A stretch of 64,000 nucleotides of DNA from the NCBI GenBank assembly GCA_948688495.1, contig CAPQSW010000001.1, forward strand, positions 37,497 to 101,496. Reading direction: 5' to 3'. The stretch comes from an uncultured Lachnospiraceae bacterium. GTDB taxonomy: Bacteria; Bacillota; Clostridia; Lachnospirales; Lachnospiraceae. This document shows positions 25,796 to 35,812 of the stretch, piece after piece. Within the stretch, counting starts at the first letter, position 1. Every line of letters begins with the position of its first letter. A model generated the notes under the pieces. It worked only from the letters and a program-made list of their open reading frames with translations. It was not told the DNA's origin and did no database searches. A program made the translations under genes and the position numbers.

Positions 25796-27160
25796 TCAAT
25801 TCTTGAAGCTGTGGACCGGTGCAGGAATTCTGCCCTTACGGTTGATAAAGGCATCACATCCGTATCGATTGACCTGCATGACTGGCGCATGCCCCAGCAG
25901 TCCCCCAAACTCTACCGTCTCCCCAATTCCCTTGCCAATAACTGGAATCAGCCGTACGGCGGTTGTTTTTTGGTTAATCATTCCAATTGCCATCTCGTCT
26001 GCAATAATGCCGGAAATCGTCGTTGCTGGTACATCCCCCGGTATTGCAATCATATCAAGCCCAACAGAACATACACAGGTCATTGCTTCCAATTTCTCCA
26101 ATGTCAATGCGCCCGCCTCAATAGCATCGATCATCCCTTGATCCTCACTGACCGGAATAAATGCGCCGCTTAATCCTCCCACATAGGAAGATGCCATAAT
26201 GCCGCCTTTCTTTACCTGGTCATTTAACAATGCAAGCGCTGCTGTCGTTCCCGGCGCCCCTGCGTATTCCAGACCGATCTCTTCTAAAATTTCCGCTACG
26301 GAATCGCCGATTGCCGGTGTCGGTGCCAGAGAAAGGTCAATAATCCCAAAGGGAACGCCAAGTCTTCTGCTTGCCTCCTGTGCCACTAACTGTCCCACAC
26401 GGGTAATCTTAAACGCCGTCTTCTTAATGGTCTCACATAACGTCTCAAAATCGGCCCCCCGCACCTGTTCCAATGCTTTTTTTACAACGCCTGGACCGGA
26501 AACTCCTACATTGATAATGGCATCTGCTTCTGTCACCCCATGAAACGCCCCTGCCATAAAGGGATTGTCATCCGGCGCATTGCAGAACACCACCAGCTTC
26601 GCACAACCCAAGGAATCATTCTCTTTTGTATATTCTGCCGTCTTTAAAACAATTTCTCCCATCAGTTTGACAGCGTCCATGTCAATTCCAGTCTTCGTAG
26701 AACCCACATTAACGGAGCTGCACACGCGCTCTGTCCTTGCCAATGCCTGGGGTATCGAACAAATTAGGTTCTTATCCCCTTCTGTCATCCCCTTAGATAC
26801 CAGCGCGGAATATCCTCCGATAAAATTCACTCCTACTGTCTTTGCCGCTTCATCCAAAGTCTTTGCAATTGTCACAAAATCTTCCGGCGTCTTGCATGCC
26901 GCCTGTCCAATCAGGGAAATAGGCGTCACTGAAATCCGCTTATTCACAATCGGAATACAGTATCCCCGCTCAATCTCCTCTCCCGTTTCCACAAGCTTTG
27001 CTGCAACTTTCGTAATCTTTGTATAAATGTTATCATTTAATTTCTGCAAATCCGAATCCATGCAGTCCAGCAGACTGATTCCCAGCGTAATGGTACGCAC
27101 ATCCAGATTTTCCTGTTCAATCATTTTGTTGGTTTCATTTACTTCCCAGATATTTATCAT
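25796..27160 (-). CDS. UPF0210/DUF711 family protein
   Basis: A 454-residue conserved protein of the UPF0210 (PFL/DUF711) family, with recognisable blocks NLDVRTITLGISLLDC, FIGGYSALVSKGMT, VNVGVSGPGVVKKAL-type and FGGLLGHAPVM at the C-terminus. Structures of the family resemble a glycyl-radical-enzyme-like barrel, but no glycyl radical motif is present and the activity is unknown. It follows an ACT-domain gene by 11 bp. This pair is conserved in many Bacillota, so the ACT protein probably regulates or binds it. Confidence 0.92.
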   Translation of the reverse strand: MINIWEVNETNKMIEQENLDVRTITLGISLLDCMDSDLQKLNDNIYTKITKVAAKLVETGEEIERGYCIPIVNKRISVTPISLIGQAACKTPEDFVTIAKTLDEAAKTVGVNFIGGYSALVSKGMTEGDKNLICSIPQALARTERVCSSVNVGSTKTGIDMDAVKLMGEIVLKTAEYTKENDSLGCAKLVVFCNAPDDNPFMAGAFHGVTEADAIINVGVSGPGVVKKALEQVRGADFETLCETIKKTAFKITRVGQLVAQEASRRLGVPFGIIDLSLAPTPAIGDSVAEILEEIGLEYAGAPGTTAALALLNDQVKKGGIMASSYVGGLSGAFIPVSEDQGMIDAIEAGALTLEKLEAMTCVCSVGLDMIAIPGDVPATTISGIIADEMAIGMINQKTTAVRLIPVIGKGIGETVEFGGLLGHAPVMQVNRYGCDAFINRKGRIPAPVHSFKN

Positions 27161-27171
27161 TCGGCCACTCC

Positions 27172-27456
27172 TTAAATCCTGTGCATTTTATTAAATATTT
27201 CTTCCCGCTGGCATTTGATATTCACGCCGATCTCCTCCCCCAGCAGCCTTAAATCGCTGGCACACTGGTCAAAAGGTTTATCTGCGTTCTTCATATCTGC
27301 AATCATCATCATGTTAAAAAAATCCTGCACAATCGTCTGGCTGATATCTAACACATTGATCTGGTGGTCCGAGAGATATGTACAAACCTTCGCAATAATT
27401 CCCACAGTATCTTTTCCCACCACCGTAATGATTGTTCTGTCTGCTTTTCTTTCCAT
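27172..27456 (-). CDS. ACT domain protein (UPF0237 family)
   Basis: A 94-residue protein made of an ACT domain (DRTIITVVGKDTVGIIAKVCTYL) followed by a short helical end. ACT domains bind amino acids or other small ligands. The start is placed at the ATG at 27454-27456 because GGAGGT lies 7 bp upstream; an ATG 21 bp further upstream would put that site inside the coding region. It is paired with the UPF0210 gene and lies 81 bp downstream of the WalJ-type hydrolase. Confidence 0.9.
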   Translation of the reverse strand: MERKADRTIITVVGKDTVGIIAKVCTYLSDHQINVLDISQTIVQDFFNMMMIADMKNADKPFDQCASDLRLLGEEIGVNIKCQREEIFNKMHRI

Positions 27457-27537
27457 GAACTTTACCTCCAATGACATACTTCATGTGTCTTTTACCGTTT
27501 AATCATAAAATATCTTTGATTGCTTTGCAAGGATTTT

Positions 27538-28335
27538 CTAAAACTCAATCATATCCGATATTTCGTCCCGCTTGGCAACATGGATTGGGAAATCCCCTGC
27601 ATGATAAGGGTTATCCGCCATGTCAATTTCCAGACGCACCGTTTCATAGGCAAGCCTTTCATAGTTATTTTCTCTGCTCAGATGCCCAAGAACTACCGTC
27701 TTAAAACTATCATGAAGCACTTCTCCCAAAAGCTGCCCTGACAGCTCGTTGGATAAATGTCCCCTGTCCCCAAGTATCCGCCGTTTCAAATAGTATGGAT
27801 AATTTCCAACCTCAAGCATATGTACATCATGGTTTGCCTCCAAAAACAGCACATCCAGATTCTGTAGTTTTTCTATTATATATCCATCATATCTTCCAAG
27901 GTCTGTCATCACTCCCAGAGATTTCTTTCCCTGCCTCATCACGAATGCAGTGGGCTCTGCTGCATCATGCGAAATGGAAACAGGATTGATGGTAATGTCC
28001 CCAATGGAAAACTCAACATCCGGCTGTATTTCATGAAACAGCTCCGCCGGAATTTCCCCAACGCTTTTACAATTCAGGATTGCCTCTTTCGTACCTTTGG
28101 TCGTATATATGGGGAGTCCATAACGCCTGGAAATTACACCAAGACCGCTGATATGGTCCGAATGCTCATGGGTCACCAGAATACCCGCCATATCTCGTAC
28201 GTCGTACCCAATATCACAAAGCCCGCCTGTCACCCGCTTGCCGCTGATTCCGGCATCAATTATTATATTCGTGCTATCGGAAGCCGCAAAGATACAATTC
28301 CCGCTGCTTCCGCTTGCAATGCTGCATAGTCTCAT
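27538..28335 (-). CDS. MBL-fold metallohydrolase, YycJ/WalJ-like
   Basis: A 265-residue metallo-beta-lactamase-fold enzyme. The metal site begins with THEHSDHISG (55-64, the HxHxDH motif); further ligands lie in LFLEANHD and VLGHLSRENN near residues 180 and 220. It matches the YycJ/WalJ group, implicated in cell-wall or DNA-repair coordination in Bacillus and usually found with walRK; here no walRK is adjacent. It is 6 bp downstream of the CoaE-FtsA-like gene and likely co-transcribed with it and polA. Confidence 0.87.
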   Translation of the reverse strand: MRLCSIASGSSGNCIFAASDSTNIIIDAGISGKRVTGGLCDIGYDVRDMAGILVTHEHSDHISGLGVISRRYGLPIYTTKGTKEAILNCKSVGEIPAELFHEIQPDVEFSIGDITINPVSISHDAAEPTAFVMRQGKKSLGVMTDLGRYDGYIIEKLQNLDVLFLEANHDVHMLEVGNYPYYLKRRILGDRGHLSNELSGQLLGEVLHDSFKTVVLGHLSRENNYERLAYETVRLEIDMADNPYHAGDFPIHVAKRDEISDMIEF

Positions 28336-28341
28336 GTCCTG

Positions 28342-31215
28342 TCAGTCCTCCCAATGTATATCAAGGACATCGCCCTCCTTGAGTCCCGCCGTATAAGAAG
28401 GTGTTTCCCCATTCAGCAATGTGACAATATTTCTCCCATTTCCTGCACTCACATCGAATCCAATCACATCGAATACATCTACAAATACATACGTCATCTT
28501 CCCGGTCAATGTCACCGGCATCTTATTTACTGTTATATGGAGCTCCACACCTGCCTGCCTTGCGGCTGCCCGTTTTGCAGCGCGCTGTTCCGCCCTCTCA
28601 ATAATGGTAGGACGGATGTCATTCTCTGTCGCTTTTTGTTCTTTTATGAATTTTTCTTCCAACTCTTCCTGGGTCAGTTCACGCTCCGGTCCCCGGTAAG
28701 ATCCATCTACATTACGCAGCGCATCAAGCTTTTTCTGCAAATTAGATTTCTCCCTGGTAACCACTGCCGGTTTCTTTGAAACCTCACTGGATTCTGTCTG
28801 TGCCTTTGACTTATCCTGCTTCTCTATTTCCGATTGAGGCGTGCGGAATGCCTGTACCGTCCATTCAATGGAAAAATTCTCATATACCAGCGTTTCCAAA
28901 TCTGCCGGCTTATTGTTTACAAGAATTTCCTTCTCCATGTCAATTTCCACATCCATAAACTCTATAATCTGAGACACGGTGTAATAACTGCGCATTTCTA
29001 TCCGGTCATTCTCTTTGATTTCATAATCGGGCATCTCCAGAATACCATTAACTTCTGCGAATTTCGGACAGGAAACCGGATGTCCGTTTACCTCAAAGTT
29101 CAGCATGGATTTGCCATATTCTTCCAGGTCTTCCAGACGGCATACTGCATCGCTTCCCTGTGTGGAGGGTTCGATCGTAATTTCACTGTTCGGCTCCAGA
29201 GGCGCATTGATATTGGCAAGATGTCCATTCACCCGGACAACTGCCGACTCTCCCGCCTCACCGCGGGCAATCCGTTTTTTATCATTAACTGTAAAATTAA
29301 TTTCCTTGCCGCGTCGCGGGAATAACTGTTCATTCGGGAAACCTGCCTGCAATGCCGCGTCCACAATCGTCAGCTTGTCATTGTCATAAAGCTTGATCCT
29401 CTCCCCGTTAAAACGTACAAAAATGAAATTATTCTTCTGGTCATAATAGTTCAGGCAGATGCCGATCGGAGTCACAAGCAGGGGATCCTTGCGGATGTCC
29501 TGCTGTTCAAAGTGAATCTCCTGCAATACTTCTTCCCCGCGCAGTGCCACACGCTCCTGAGGCAGGCCAAGCTGAAAGGAAAGATGCTCAATAAATCCAT
29601 GAATCTTCCCGCCTCCACCGACTACAAAGGTTGCGCTGACCGTATCTCCACCGTTGAGTTCCTTAATCTTTGCGGCAATACTGTCTGCCAGATCGTCCAC
29701 CAGCGGCTTAAGCAGCTGCCAGACCTCCTCAGCAGTAATCGTATGCTTAATCATCATAATATCTTCGTATTCGATTTCTTCTTCCAGGCCCGACTGAAGC
29801 TTGATATACTCCGCAGTCTTGAAATCCACCAGATAATGCTGTACCAAAAGTTCTGTCAGCTCATCCCCAGCACTCGGGATCATACCATAAGCAATGATGC
29901 TGCCATCCTTTGTTACGGAAATATCACTCGTTCCTGCCCCTATATCCACCAATGCAATATTCAGCATACGGAATGTTTCAGGAATTGCCACATTAATCGC
30001 GGCAATAGGCTCCAACGTCATATTCGCCACTTTCAGTCCCGCAATTCCCACCGCAGAATATAAGCCGTCTACAACGTCCTCTGGCAGGAATGTAACAATG
30101 ATGTCTTCACTGATCTCCTCTGCCTTGTGGTTCTCCAAGTTAGAAAATATGTCTCCGTTCAGATAATATTTCACCACGGAATAGCCGACACAATAGAATT
30201 TAAACTTTGTATCGTTATTTTCATTTAAAATTTTCTGTGCTTTCTCAATACCCAGAAGATCCAAAGTGTGGATATCTTCACCGGTAACTACGCGCTCCTC
30301 CTCAAATTCGTAACTCACTGTTGTGGTCACCGTTTTGAGCACACGTCCGGCAGCCGCAATACATACGTCGTTCAATTCAATCTGAAGCTGCCCTTCCAGT
30401 TCCTTTTTCACGGTGTTAATTGTCCGGCCCACACGCCCAATATCATGTATCTGCCCATCCAGCATGGAACGCGTCTCATGCTCTTTTACATACTGGGCTA
30501 ACACAAAAAATTCCTCCTCTTGGCGGTAACCTACCGTTCCTACCACGTTACGGGTTCCAATATCCAGACCGAATACCAGAGGAATCCCCTCAATCTGCTG
30601 TTCTTCCATCAATACACCTTCTCCTTTACCCTTAATGATCTGCGCAACCTGATAAAATGTCTGTTCCTTTGTGCCATTATTGTCAATCACTACCTGGCAA
30701 TGGCTCCGGTATTCTTCTTCTGACATCTGGCTTTGAAACATTTGCTTGATTTTCTCCGGTGAATACTGACGCGACTCCAAAAGGCGATGCTTTCTATTCT
30801 CCTCTGTGGCATAGACATACCAGATTTCATCACAAATCTTATCGTAACGGTCTTCAATCAATAACGCTGCTTCAATAATAACAAAATCAAGAATCCGCAT
30901 CTGGCGCTGTTCTTCAATCCGCTCCTGTATATAAGCCTTAACTGCCGGGTGGACCACCTTATTTACGTCCTGCCGAAGCTTTGGGGATTTAAACAGCTCC
31001 TCGGCCAGCGCCGACCGGTTAATCGTTTCGTCCTCGTTGTAGATATTGACTGGCAGGAATTTCAGGAGCTTGTCATAACACTCCGTTCCCGGCTCCATCA
31101 GCTTCTCGGCAATCCGGTCCGCTTCCAGATTCTTTACCCTGTAATTTTCTTCCAGATATTCTAATATGGCGGATTTTCCTGCTCCCACTCCGCCGGTAAT
31201 TCCAATCACCTGCAT
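28342..31215 (-). CDS. Dephospho-CoA kinase joined in frame to an FtsA-like ATPase
   Basis: One 957-residue reading frame holds two proteins. Residues 1-202 are a complete-looking dephospho-CoA kinase (CoaE): Walker A GGVGAGKS (8-15), the EADRIAEKL region, HPAVKAYI, and IIEAALLIED; CoaE makes CoA from dephospho-CoA and ATP. From Met203 it reads as an FtsA/actin-fold ATPase: FGLDIGTRNVVGTVG (215-229), DIGAGTSDIS (424-433) and VVGGGGKIHGF (531-541). A long C-terminal part (about 580-957) with beta-rich modules and a charged linker follows, typical of the large clostridial FtsA-domain protein. At the junction an ATG (30609-30607) has AAAGGAG 11 bases upstream and overlaps a TGA in another frame (TGATG, 30611-30607). 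This could be a true fusion, two coupled proteins merged by an indel, or a sequencing slip. Confidence 0.88.
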   Translation of the reverse strand: MQVIGITGGVGAGKSAILEYLEENYRVKNLEADRIAEKLMEPGTECYDKLLKFLPVNIYNEDETINRSALAEELFKSPKLRQDVNKVVHPAVKAYIQERIEEQRQMRILDFVIIEAALLIEDRYDKICDEIWYVYATEENRKHRLLESRQYSPEKIKQMFQSQMSEEEYRSHCQVVIDNNGTKEQTFYQVAQIIKGKGEGVLMEEQQIEGIPLVFGLDIGTRNVVGTVGYRQEEEFFVLAQYVKEHETRSMLDGQIHDIGRVGRTINTVKKELEGQLQIELNDVCIAAAGRVLKTVTTTVSYEFEEERVVTGEDIHTLDLLGIEKAQKILNENNDTKFKFYCVGYSVVKYYLNGDIFSNLENHKAEEISEDIIVTFLPEDVVDGLYSAVGIAGLKVANMTLEPIAAINVAIPETFRMLNIALVDIGAGTSDISVTKDGSIIAYGMIPSAGDELTELLVQHYLVDFKTAEYIKLQSGLEEEIEYEDIMMIKHTITAEEVWQLLKPLVDDLADSIAAKIKELNGGDTVSATFVVGGGGKIHGFIEHLSFQLGLPQERVALRGEEVLQEIHFEQQDIRKDPLLVTPIGICLNYYDQKNNFIFVRFNGERIKLYDNDKLTIVDAALQAGFPNEQLFPRRGKEINFTVNDKKRIARGEAGESAVVRVNGHLANINAPLEPNSEITIEPSTQGSDAVCRLEDLEEYGKSMLNFEVNGHPVSCPKFAEVNGILEMPDYEIKENDRIEMRSYYTVSQIIEFMDVEIDMEKEILVNNKPADLETLVYENFSIEWTVQAFRTPQSEIEKQDKSKAQTESSEVSKKPAVVTREKSNLQKKLDALRNVDGSYRGPERELTQEELEEKFIKEQKATENDIRPTIIERAEQRAAKRAAARQAGVELHITVNKMPVTLTGKMTYVFVDVFDVIGFDVSAGNGRNIVTLLNGETPSYTAGLKEGDVLDIHWED

Positions 31216-31253
31216 AATCCTACTCCTCTTTTCTCATGTGCTTAATATGTTCG

Positions 31254-33893
31254 TCAATGTGCCTCATACCAGTCTTTGCCCTGCTTCATATCTATTTCCA
31301 GCTTTACGGAAAGCTCCGCTGCCATTTCCATATTTTCTTTTAAAATATCCTCTACCTGACGGATTTCATCTTCAGAAGCCTCAATCAGCAGTTCATCGTG
31401 CACCTGAAGGATTAACCTGGACTTTAAACCTGCATCCCGCAGGGACTTACTCACCCGTACCATGGCAATCTTAATAATGTCCGCTGCAGTCCCCTGTATC
31501 GGCGAGTTCATCGCCACACGTTCTCCAAAAGAACGCTGCATATAATTGCTGGAAGACAGCTCCGGCACCGGCCTTTTCCTACCAAACATGGTTGTGACAT
31601 ATCCCTGTTCTTTTGCCTGCTGCACCTGTCTGTCTAAGAACCGCTTTACTCCCGGATATGTCTCAAAATAAGATTCAATATATTGAGACGCCTCCTTCGT
31701 AGTAATGCTCAAATCCTGACTCAGCCCAAATGAACTGATTCCATATACAATACCAAAATTAACCGCTTTGGCATTTCTCCGCTGCAGGGAAGTGACCTCC
31801 GCAAAGGGAACGTCAAATACCTGGGCCGCTGTTATTCTGTGGATATCCTGTGCCTCCTGGTAAGCCTTTATCAAATTTGCATCCTCTGACATGTGGGCAA
31901 GTACGCGCAGCTCTATCTGGGAATAGTCTGCATCAATCAACACACAACCCTCCCTGGGAATAAATACCTTGCGGATTTGCCGTCCCAATTCCATGCGGAT
32001 GGGAATATTCTGCAGATTCGGCTCCGTACTGCTGATTCTGCCGGTAGCCGTAATTGTCTGATGGAAACGGGAATGTATCCTGCCATCCTCTCCAATAAAA
32101 TTCGCAAGGCCGTCTGCATACGTAGATTTTAATTTTGTAAGCTGGCGGTATTCCAATATCTTGGAAACCAGTGGATATTCACCCGCCAATTTTTCCAGCA
32201 CATCTGCCGCCGTAGAGTATCCGGTCTTCGTCTTCTTGCCATAAGGCATCTTCAGTTTTTCAAAAAGAATGACGCCTAACTGCTTGGGCGAATTGATATT
32301 AAATTCCTCCCCAGCATCCTGATAGATCTCCTGTTCCAGCTCCACAATCCTTCCCGCAAGTTCCTCCCCGTAGGATTTCAACTGGGCGGCATTTACCATT
32401 ACGCCTTCGCGCTCCATCTCATAAAGTGTATACACCAGAGGCATTTCAATTTCACGGTACAGCTTCCACATTCCGCTTTTTTCTAATTTGTCCCGCAACA
32501 CCTCTGCAGCCGCAAAAGAAACATAGGCCAACCAGCATGCGTACTGGCACACTTCCTGCTGCTTGTCGGCTGCTGCCTGTCCCACAGACAGTTTCCCCAA
32601 CAGGTCCTGTTTTGAGGGCACCAACAAATCGAGATGTTCCTTGGCAATGTCATCATACATATAATCATTTTTCAGAGGATTTAAAAGATAGGCTCCGATC
32701 AACACATCAAAAGCGTGCCCCTGCCCACTCTCTGAGACTGACAGAAAGGAAAGCTGTGATTTCAAATCAAAGGTTGCCGCCACATCCACCTGCTCTATCA
32801 GGCTTTCTGTCTCTGCAATGAGGTACTCCCCAGTGATATTGCCCCCTGCCAGGACAAGGCAGATACGTTCCTCACTATATGCAACGGCTGCTCCCAGCAG
32901 CTCCCTGTCTGCCAGAAGACAAAAGCCCGCACGGCCAGATTCTTTTGCCTCTGCAAACAATATGTCCGCTTCCTGCCTGTCCGTAATCAATCGAAATTGT
33001 TCTTCCAAGGGATTCTCTGGCGCTTCCATAGAAAAACGCCCAAGCATATTTTTAAATTCAAGCTTCTTCATCCAAACATACGCTTCCGGTGTAAAGAGAT
33101 TTCCAAGCGCTGCCTGGCTGATCTGATAGGCAACCGGTGCATGCACCTCAATCGTGGCAAGCGTCTTGCTCATCTTTGCCATATCATAATGTTCTCTTAA
33201 ATTATTCTGCGCCCTGGGAGGCTTTACCTCATCAATATGTTCATAAGCATTCTCAATGCTTCCATACGCTGCAATCAGGCTGGTCGCCGTCTTCTCCCCA
33301 ATTCCCGGCACACCTGGAATATTGTCTGCGCTGTCTCCCATCAATGCTTTGACATCTATAAATTCCTCAGGTGTCACCTGATATTTTTCTTTTACATCTT
33401 TGGCATAATAGTCCTCAATCTCTGTTCCTGTACGCTTGGTCTTGGGAATCCGAATCTTAATATGTTCGCTGGCAAGCTGGAGAAGGTCGCGGTCACCCGA
33501 TACCAGGGACACTTCCAATCCTTCCTGTTCGCTGCGCTTTGCCAGTGTTCCCAGAATGTCATCCGCCTCATATCCTTCTTTTTCCAGGATGGCAATGCCC
33601 ATCGCCGTCAATACTTCCTTGATTACCGGAACCTGCTGGCGCAGTTCCTCTGCCATGGGCTTTCTCGTCCCCTTATACTCCGCATACATCTTATGACGGA
33701 AAGTCGGTGCATGCACATCAAATGCCACAATCAGATATTCAGGCTTTTCTTCCTCCAGAATCTTAAACATGATATTTAAAAATCCATATACGGCGTTCGT
33801 ATGAAGCCCCTCTGAATTCGTCAAATCCGGAATCCCAAAAAATGCCCGGTTTAAAATACTGTGCCCGTCAATCAAAACTATTTTTTCACTCAT
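31254..33893 (-). CDS. polA: DNA polymerase I
   Basis: Fills gaps in repair and removes RNA primers. The 879-residue protein has an N-terminal 5'-3' exonuclease (about 1-290, IVLIDGHSILNRAFFG, SGDRDLLQLA, MGDSADNIPGVPGIGEKTA). A central 3'-5' exonuclease-like domain follows. The polymerase has motif A DYSQIELRVLAHMS, the O-helix RRNAKAVNFGIVYGIS and motif C QVHDELLIEA. The DxE carboxylates that catalyse proofreading are not visible in the middle domain, as in Bacillus PolA, so it is probably non-proofreading. It is 38 bp upstream of the coaE part. Confidence 0.97.
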   Translation of the reverse strand: MSEKIVLIDGHSILNRAFFGIPDLTNSEGLHTNAVYGFLNIMFKILEEEKPEYLIVAFDVHAPTFRHKMYAEYKGTRKPMAEELRQQVPVIKEVLTAMGIAILEKEGYEADDILGTLAKRSEQEGLEVSLVSGDRDLLQLASEHIKIRIPKTKRTGTEIEDYYAKDVKEKYQVTPEEFIDVKALMGDSADNIPGVPGIGEKTATSLIAAYGSIENAYEHIDEVKPPRAQNNLREHYDMAKMSKTLATIEVHAPVAYQISQAALGNLFTPEAYVWMKKLEFKNMLGRFSMEAPENPLEEQFRLITDRQEADILFAEAKESGRAGFCLLADRELLGAAVAYSEERICLVLAGGNITGEYLIAETESLIEQVDVAATFDLKSQLSFLSVSESGQGHAFDVLIGAYLLNPLKNDYMYDDIAKEHLDLLVPSKQDLLGKLSVGQAAADKQQEVCQYACWLAYVSFAAAEVLRDKLEKSGMWKLYREIEMPLVYTLYEMEREGVMVNAAQLKSYGEELAGRIVELEQEIYQDAGEEFNINSPKQLGVILFEKLKMPYGKKTKTGYSTAADVLEKLAGEYPLVSKILEYRQLTKLKSTYADGLANFIGEDGRIHSRFHQTITATGRISSTEPNLQNIPIRMELGRQIRKVFIPREGCVLIDADYSQIELRVLAHMSEDANLIKAYQEAQDIHRITAAQVFDVPFAEVTSLQRRNAKAVNFGIVYGISSFGLSQDLSITTKEASQYIESYFETYPGVKRFLDRQVQQAKEQGYVTTMFGRKRPVPELSSSNYMQRSFGERVAMNSPIQGTAADIIKIAMVRVSKSLRDAGLKSRLILQVHDELLIEASEDEIRQVEDILKENMEMAAELSVKLEIDMKQGKDWYEAH

Positions 33894-33979
33894 AATTGTC
33901 CGGTCCCCCGTCTCATAATAACATCATATCACTTCTATTTTACACCATATGGAAAAGTTTTAAAAGCAAAAATTTTTGA

Positions 33980-35773
33980 TTATAATATCTCCCTGGTATA
34001 TTCCTTAAGCCACATTCTCTCTGCCTCATCTAAAAATGGAGAAATTTTCTCATACACCATCTTATGGTATGCATTTAGAAACCCTCGCTCCGCCGCCGTC
34101 ATTTCTTCTGGAAGAATCGCATCTAAATCAATCGGCGCGTAAGTAATAATCTCAAACTCCATGAACTGTCCATACTCATTCTTTTCCGCCTTCCTGCAGA
34201 CAAGCTCATTTTCCGTACGGATTCCATAGTTCCCTTCCAGATAAATCCCCGGTTCATCCGTTGTCACCATGCCTTCTTCCAGCACACAATCGCTATTCCC
34301 ATCGGACACATGACGCCATCGGAAGGCATTCGGCCCTTCATGGACATTCAGAAAATAGCCGATGCCATGTCCCGTTCCACATCTGTAATCCAGTCCCATC
34401 ATCCACAGCGGTTCACGCGCCAGGATGTCCAGATTGGTTCCCCTGCAGCCATGAAGAAATTTCGCCGATGCCAGATTGAGATTACCGCGGCATACTGTGG
34501 TAAAGTAAAGCTTCTGCTCGCGGGTCAACGCTCCCAATGCCAGTGTCCGCGTAATGTCCGTACTCCCGTCCAGGTAATGTCCGCCGGAATCCACCAAAAG
34601 AAACCCTTCGGGCTTTAGCAATACATCTGTCTCAGGCGTCGCAGAATAATGCATCATTGCGGCATGTTCCCCATAAGCGCTGATTGTATCAAAACTCAAA
34701 TCTGCAAATAATTCCTGTTCCCTTCTACAGTTTTCCAGATACCTGGCCGCAGAAACCTCTGTTATTTCCTCTTTCCCAATATGGGTTTTGAGCCAGTACA
34801 TAAACTTTGTAAATGCGACGCCATCCTTGACGTGCGCATTGCGGATATTAGAAAGCTCCGTCTCATTCTTGACCGCCTTCATCATCTGCGTGGGATTCGG
34901 TCCCTCGATAGTTTCCGCTTTCAGGCTGTTATAAATACGGTAATTGACAATCCCCTTATCCAAAAGCACTTTCTTATCTTTCGAAATACTTCTTGCATAA
35001 TCATAAATATCCTCATAATCACGGATTGAAATCTCATTTTCGGTACAATATCTGCAGATTTCAGGGTTAAGTACCTTATGACGGACAAACCAGATACTTT
35101 CTTTCTGCGTAATTGCTGCAAAAGACATCACTACCGGGACATGTACAATATCTCTTCCACGGATATTGAAAAGCCAGGCAATATCATACAAAGACGTAAG
35201 AATATGGACATCTGCCCCTTTTTCTTTCATCTTCTTCCTAACTCTGTGCAACTTGCCCGCTGTACGCTCTCCCGTATATTTTTCTTCCAGGATAAATATA
35301 GGATTCTCAGGAAATGGCGGACGCTCGTTCCAGATTCTACCCACCAAATCTTCCCCGGCTGCAATACTCCCCCCTTTTTCTGCAGCAATCCTTGCGTACT
35401 CCTCACCAGCCCCGGCATTTATAACCCTGCCGTCAAATCCCAGACAGCCGCCCTCTTTCAGATTTTCCCCCACATATTCCTTGACTGTCGGCACACCTTC
35501 TTCCCCCATACGGTAGAGCGTTACCGGGCTGCCGAAAAGCTCTCTTTCTGCCTGGATAAAATACCTGCCATCCGTCCACAGTCCGGCTTCCTCCTGCGTA
35601 ATGACTGCGGTTCCTGCCGATCCTGTAAACCCTGTCATGTAACTCCTTGCCTTGAAGTATTCTCCCACATACTCCGATTCGTGAAAATCCGAGGTGGGAA
35701 TGATATACATATCAATCCCACACGCTTTCATTTCCCGGCGAAGTTCTTCTATTCTGCCCGATATCCCTGACAT
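33980..35773 (-). CDS. Aminopeptidase P family protein (Xaa-Pro aminopeptidase, M24)
   Basis: Removes N-terminal residues that precede proline. The 597-residue form has two creatinase-N-type domains (about 1-300) and a C-terminal pita-bread catalytic domain. Metal ligands are seen in DSGGHYLDGSTDITRTL (two Asp), GTGHGIGYFLNVHEGP (His), TDEPGIYLEGNYGIRTEN (Glu) and the last Glu in the same block. The long form resembles eukaryotic cytosolic aminopeptidase P and is common in Clostridia. It lies between ridA (39 bp) and polA (86 bp). Confidence 0.94.
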   Translation of the reverse strand: MSGISGRIEELRREMKACGIDMYIIPTSDFHESEYVGEYFKARSYMTGFTGSAGTAVITQEEAGLWTDGRYFIQAERELFGSPVTLYRMGEEGVPTVKEYVGENLKEGGCLGFDGRVINAGAGEEYARIAAEKGGSIAAGEDLVGRIWNERPPFPENPIFILEEKYTGERTAGKLHRVRKKMKEKGADVHILTSLYDIAWLFNIRGRDIVHVPVVMSFAAITQKESIWFVRHKVLNPEICRYCTENEISIRDYEDIYDYARSISKDKKVLLDKGIVNYRIYNSLKAETIEGPNPTQMMKAVKNETELSNIRNAHVKDGVAFTKFMYWLKTHIGKEEITEVSAARYLENCRREQELFADLSFDTISAYGEHAAMMHYSATPETDVLLKPEGFLLVDSGGHYLDGSTDITRTLALGALTREQKLYFTTVCRGNLNLASAKFLHGCRGTNLDILAREPLWMMGLDYRCGTGHGIGYFLNVHEGPNAFRWRHVSDGNSDCVLEEGMVTTDEPGIYLEGNYGIRTENELVCRKAEKNEYGQFMEFEIITYAPIDLDAILPEEMTAAERGFLNAYHKMVYEKISPFLDEAERMWLKEYTREIL

Positions 35774-35812
35774 CCGCCATACGCTCCTTTCATTATTTAT
35801 CTGACGCTCAGT

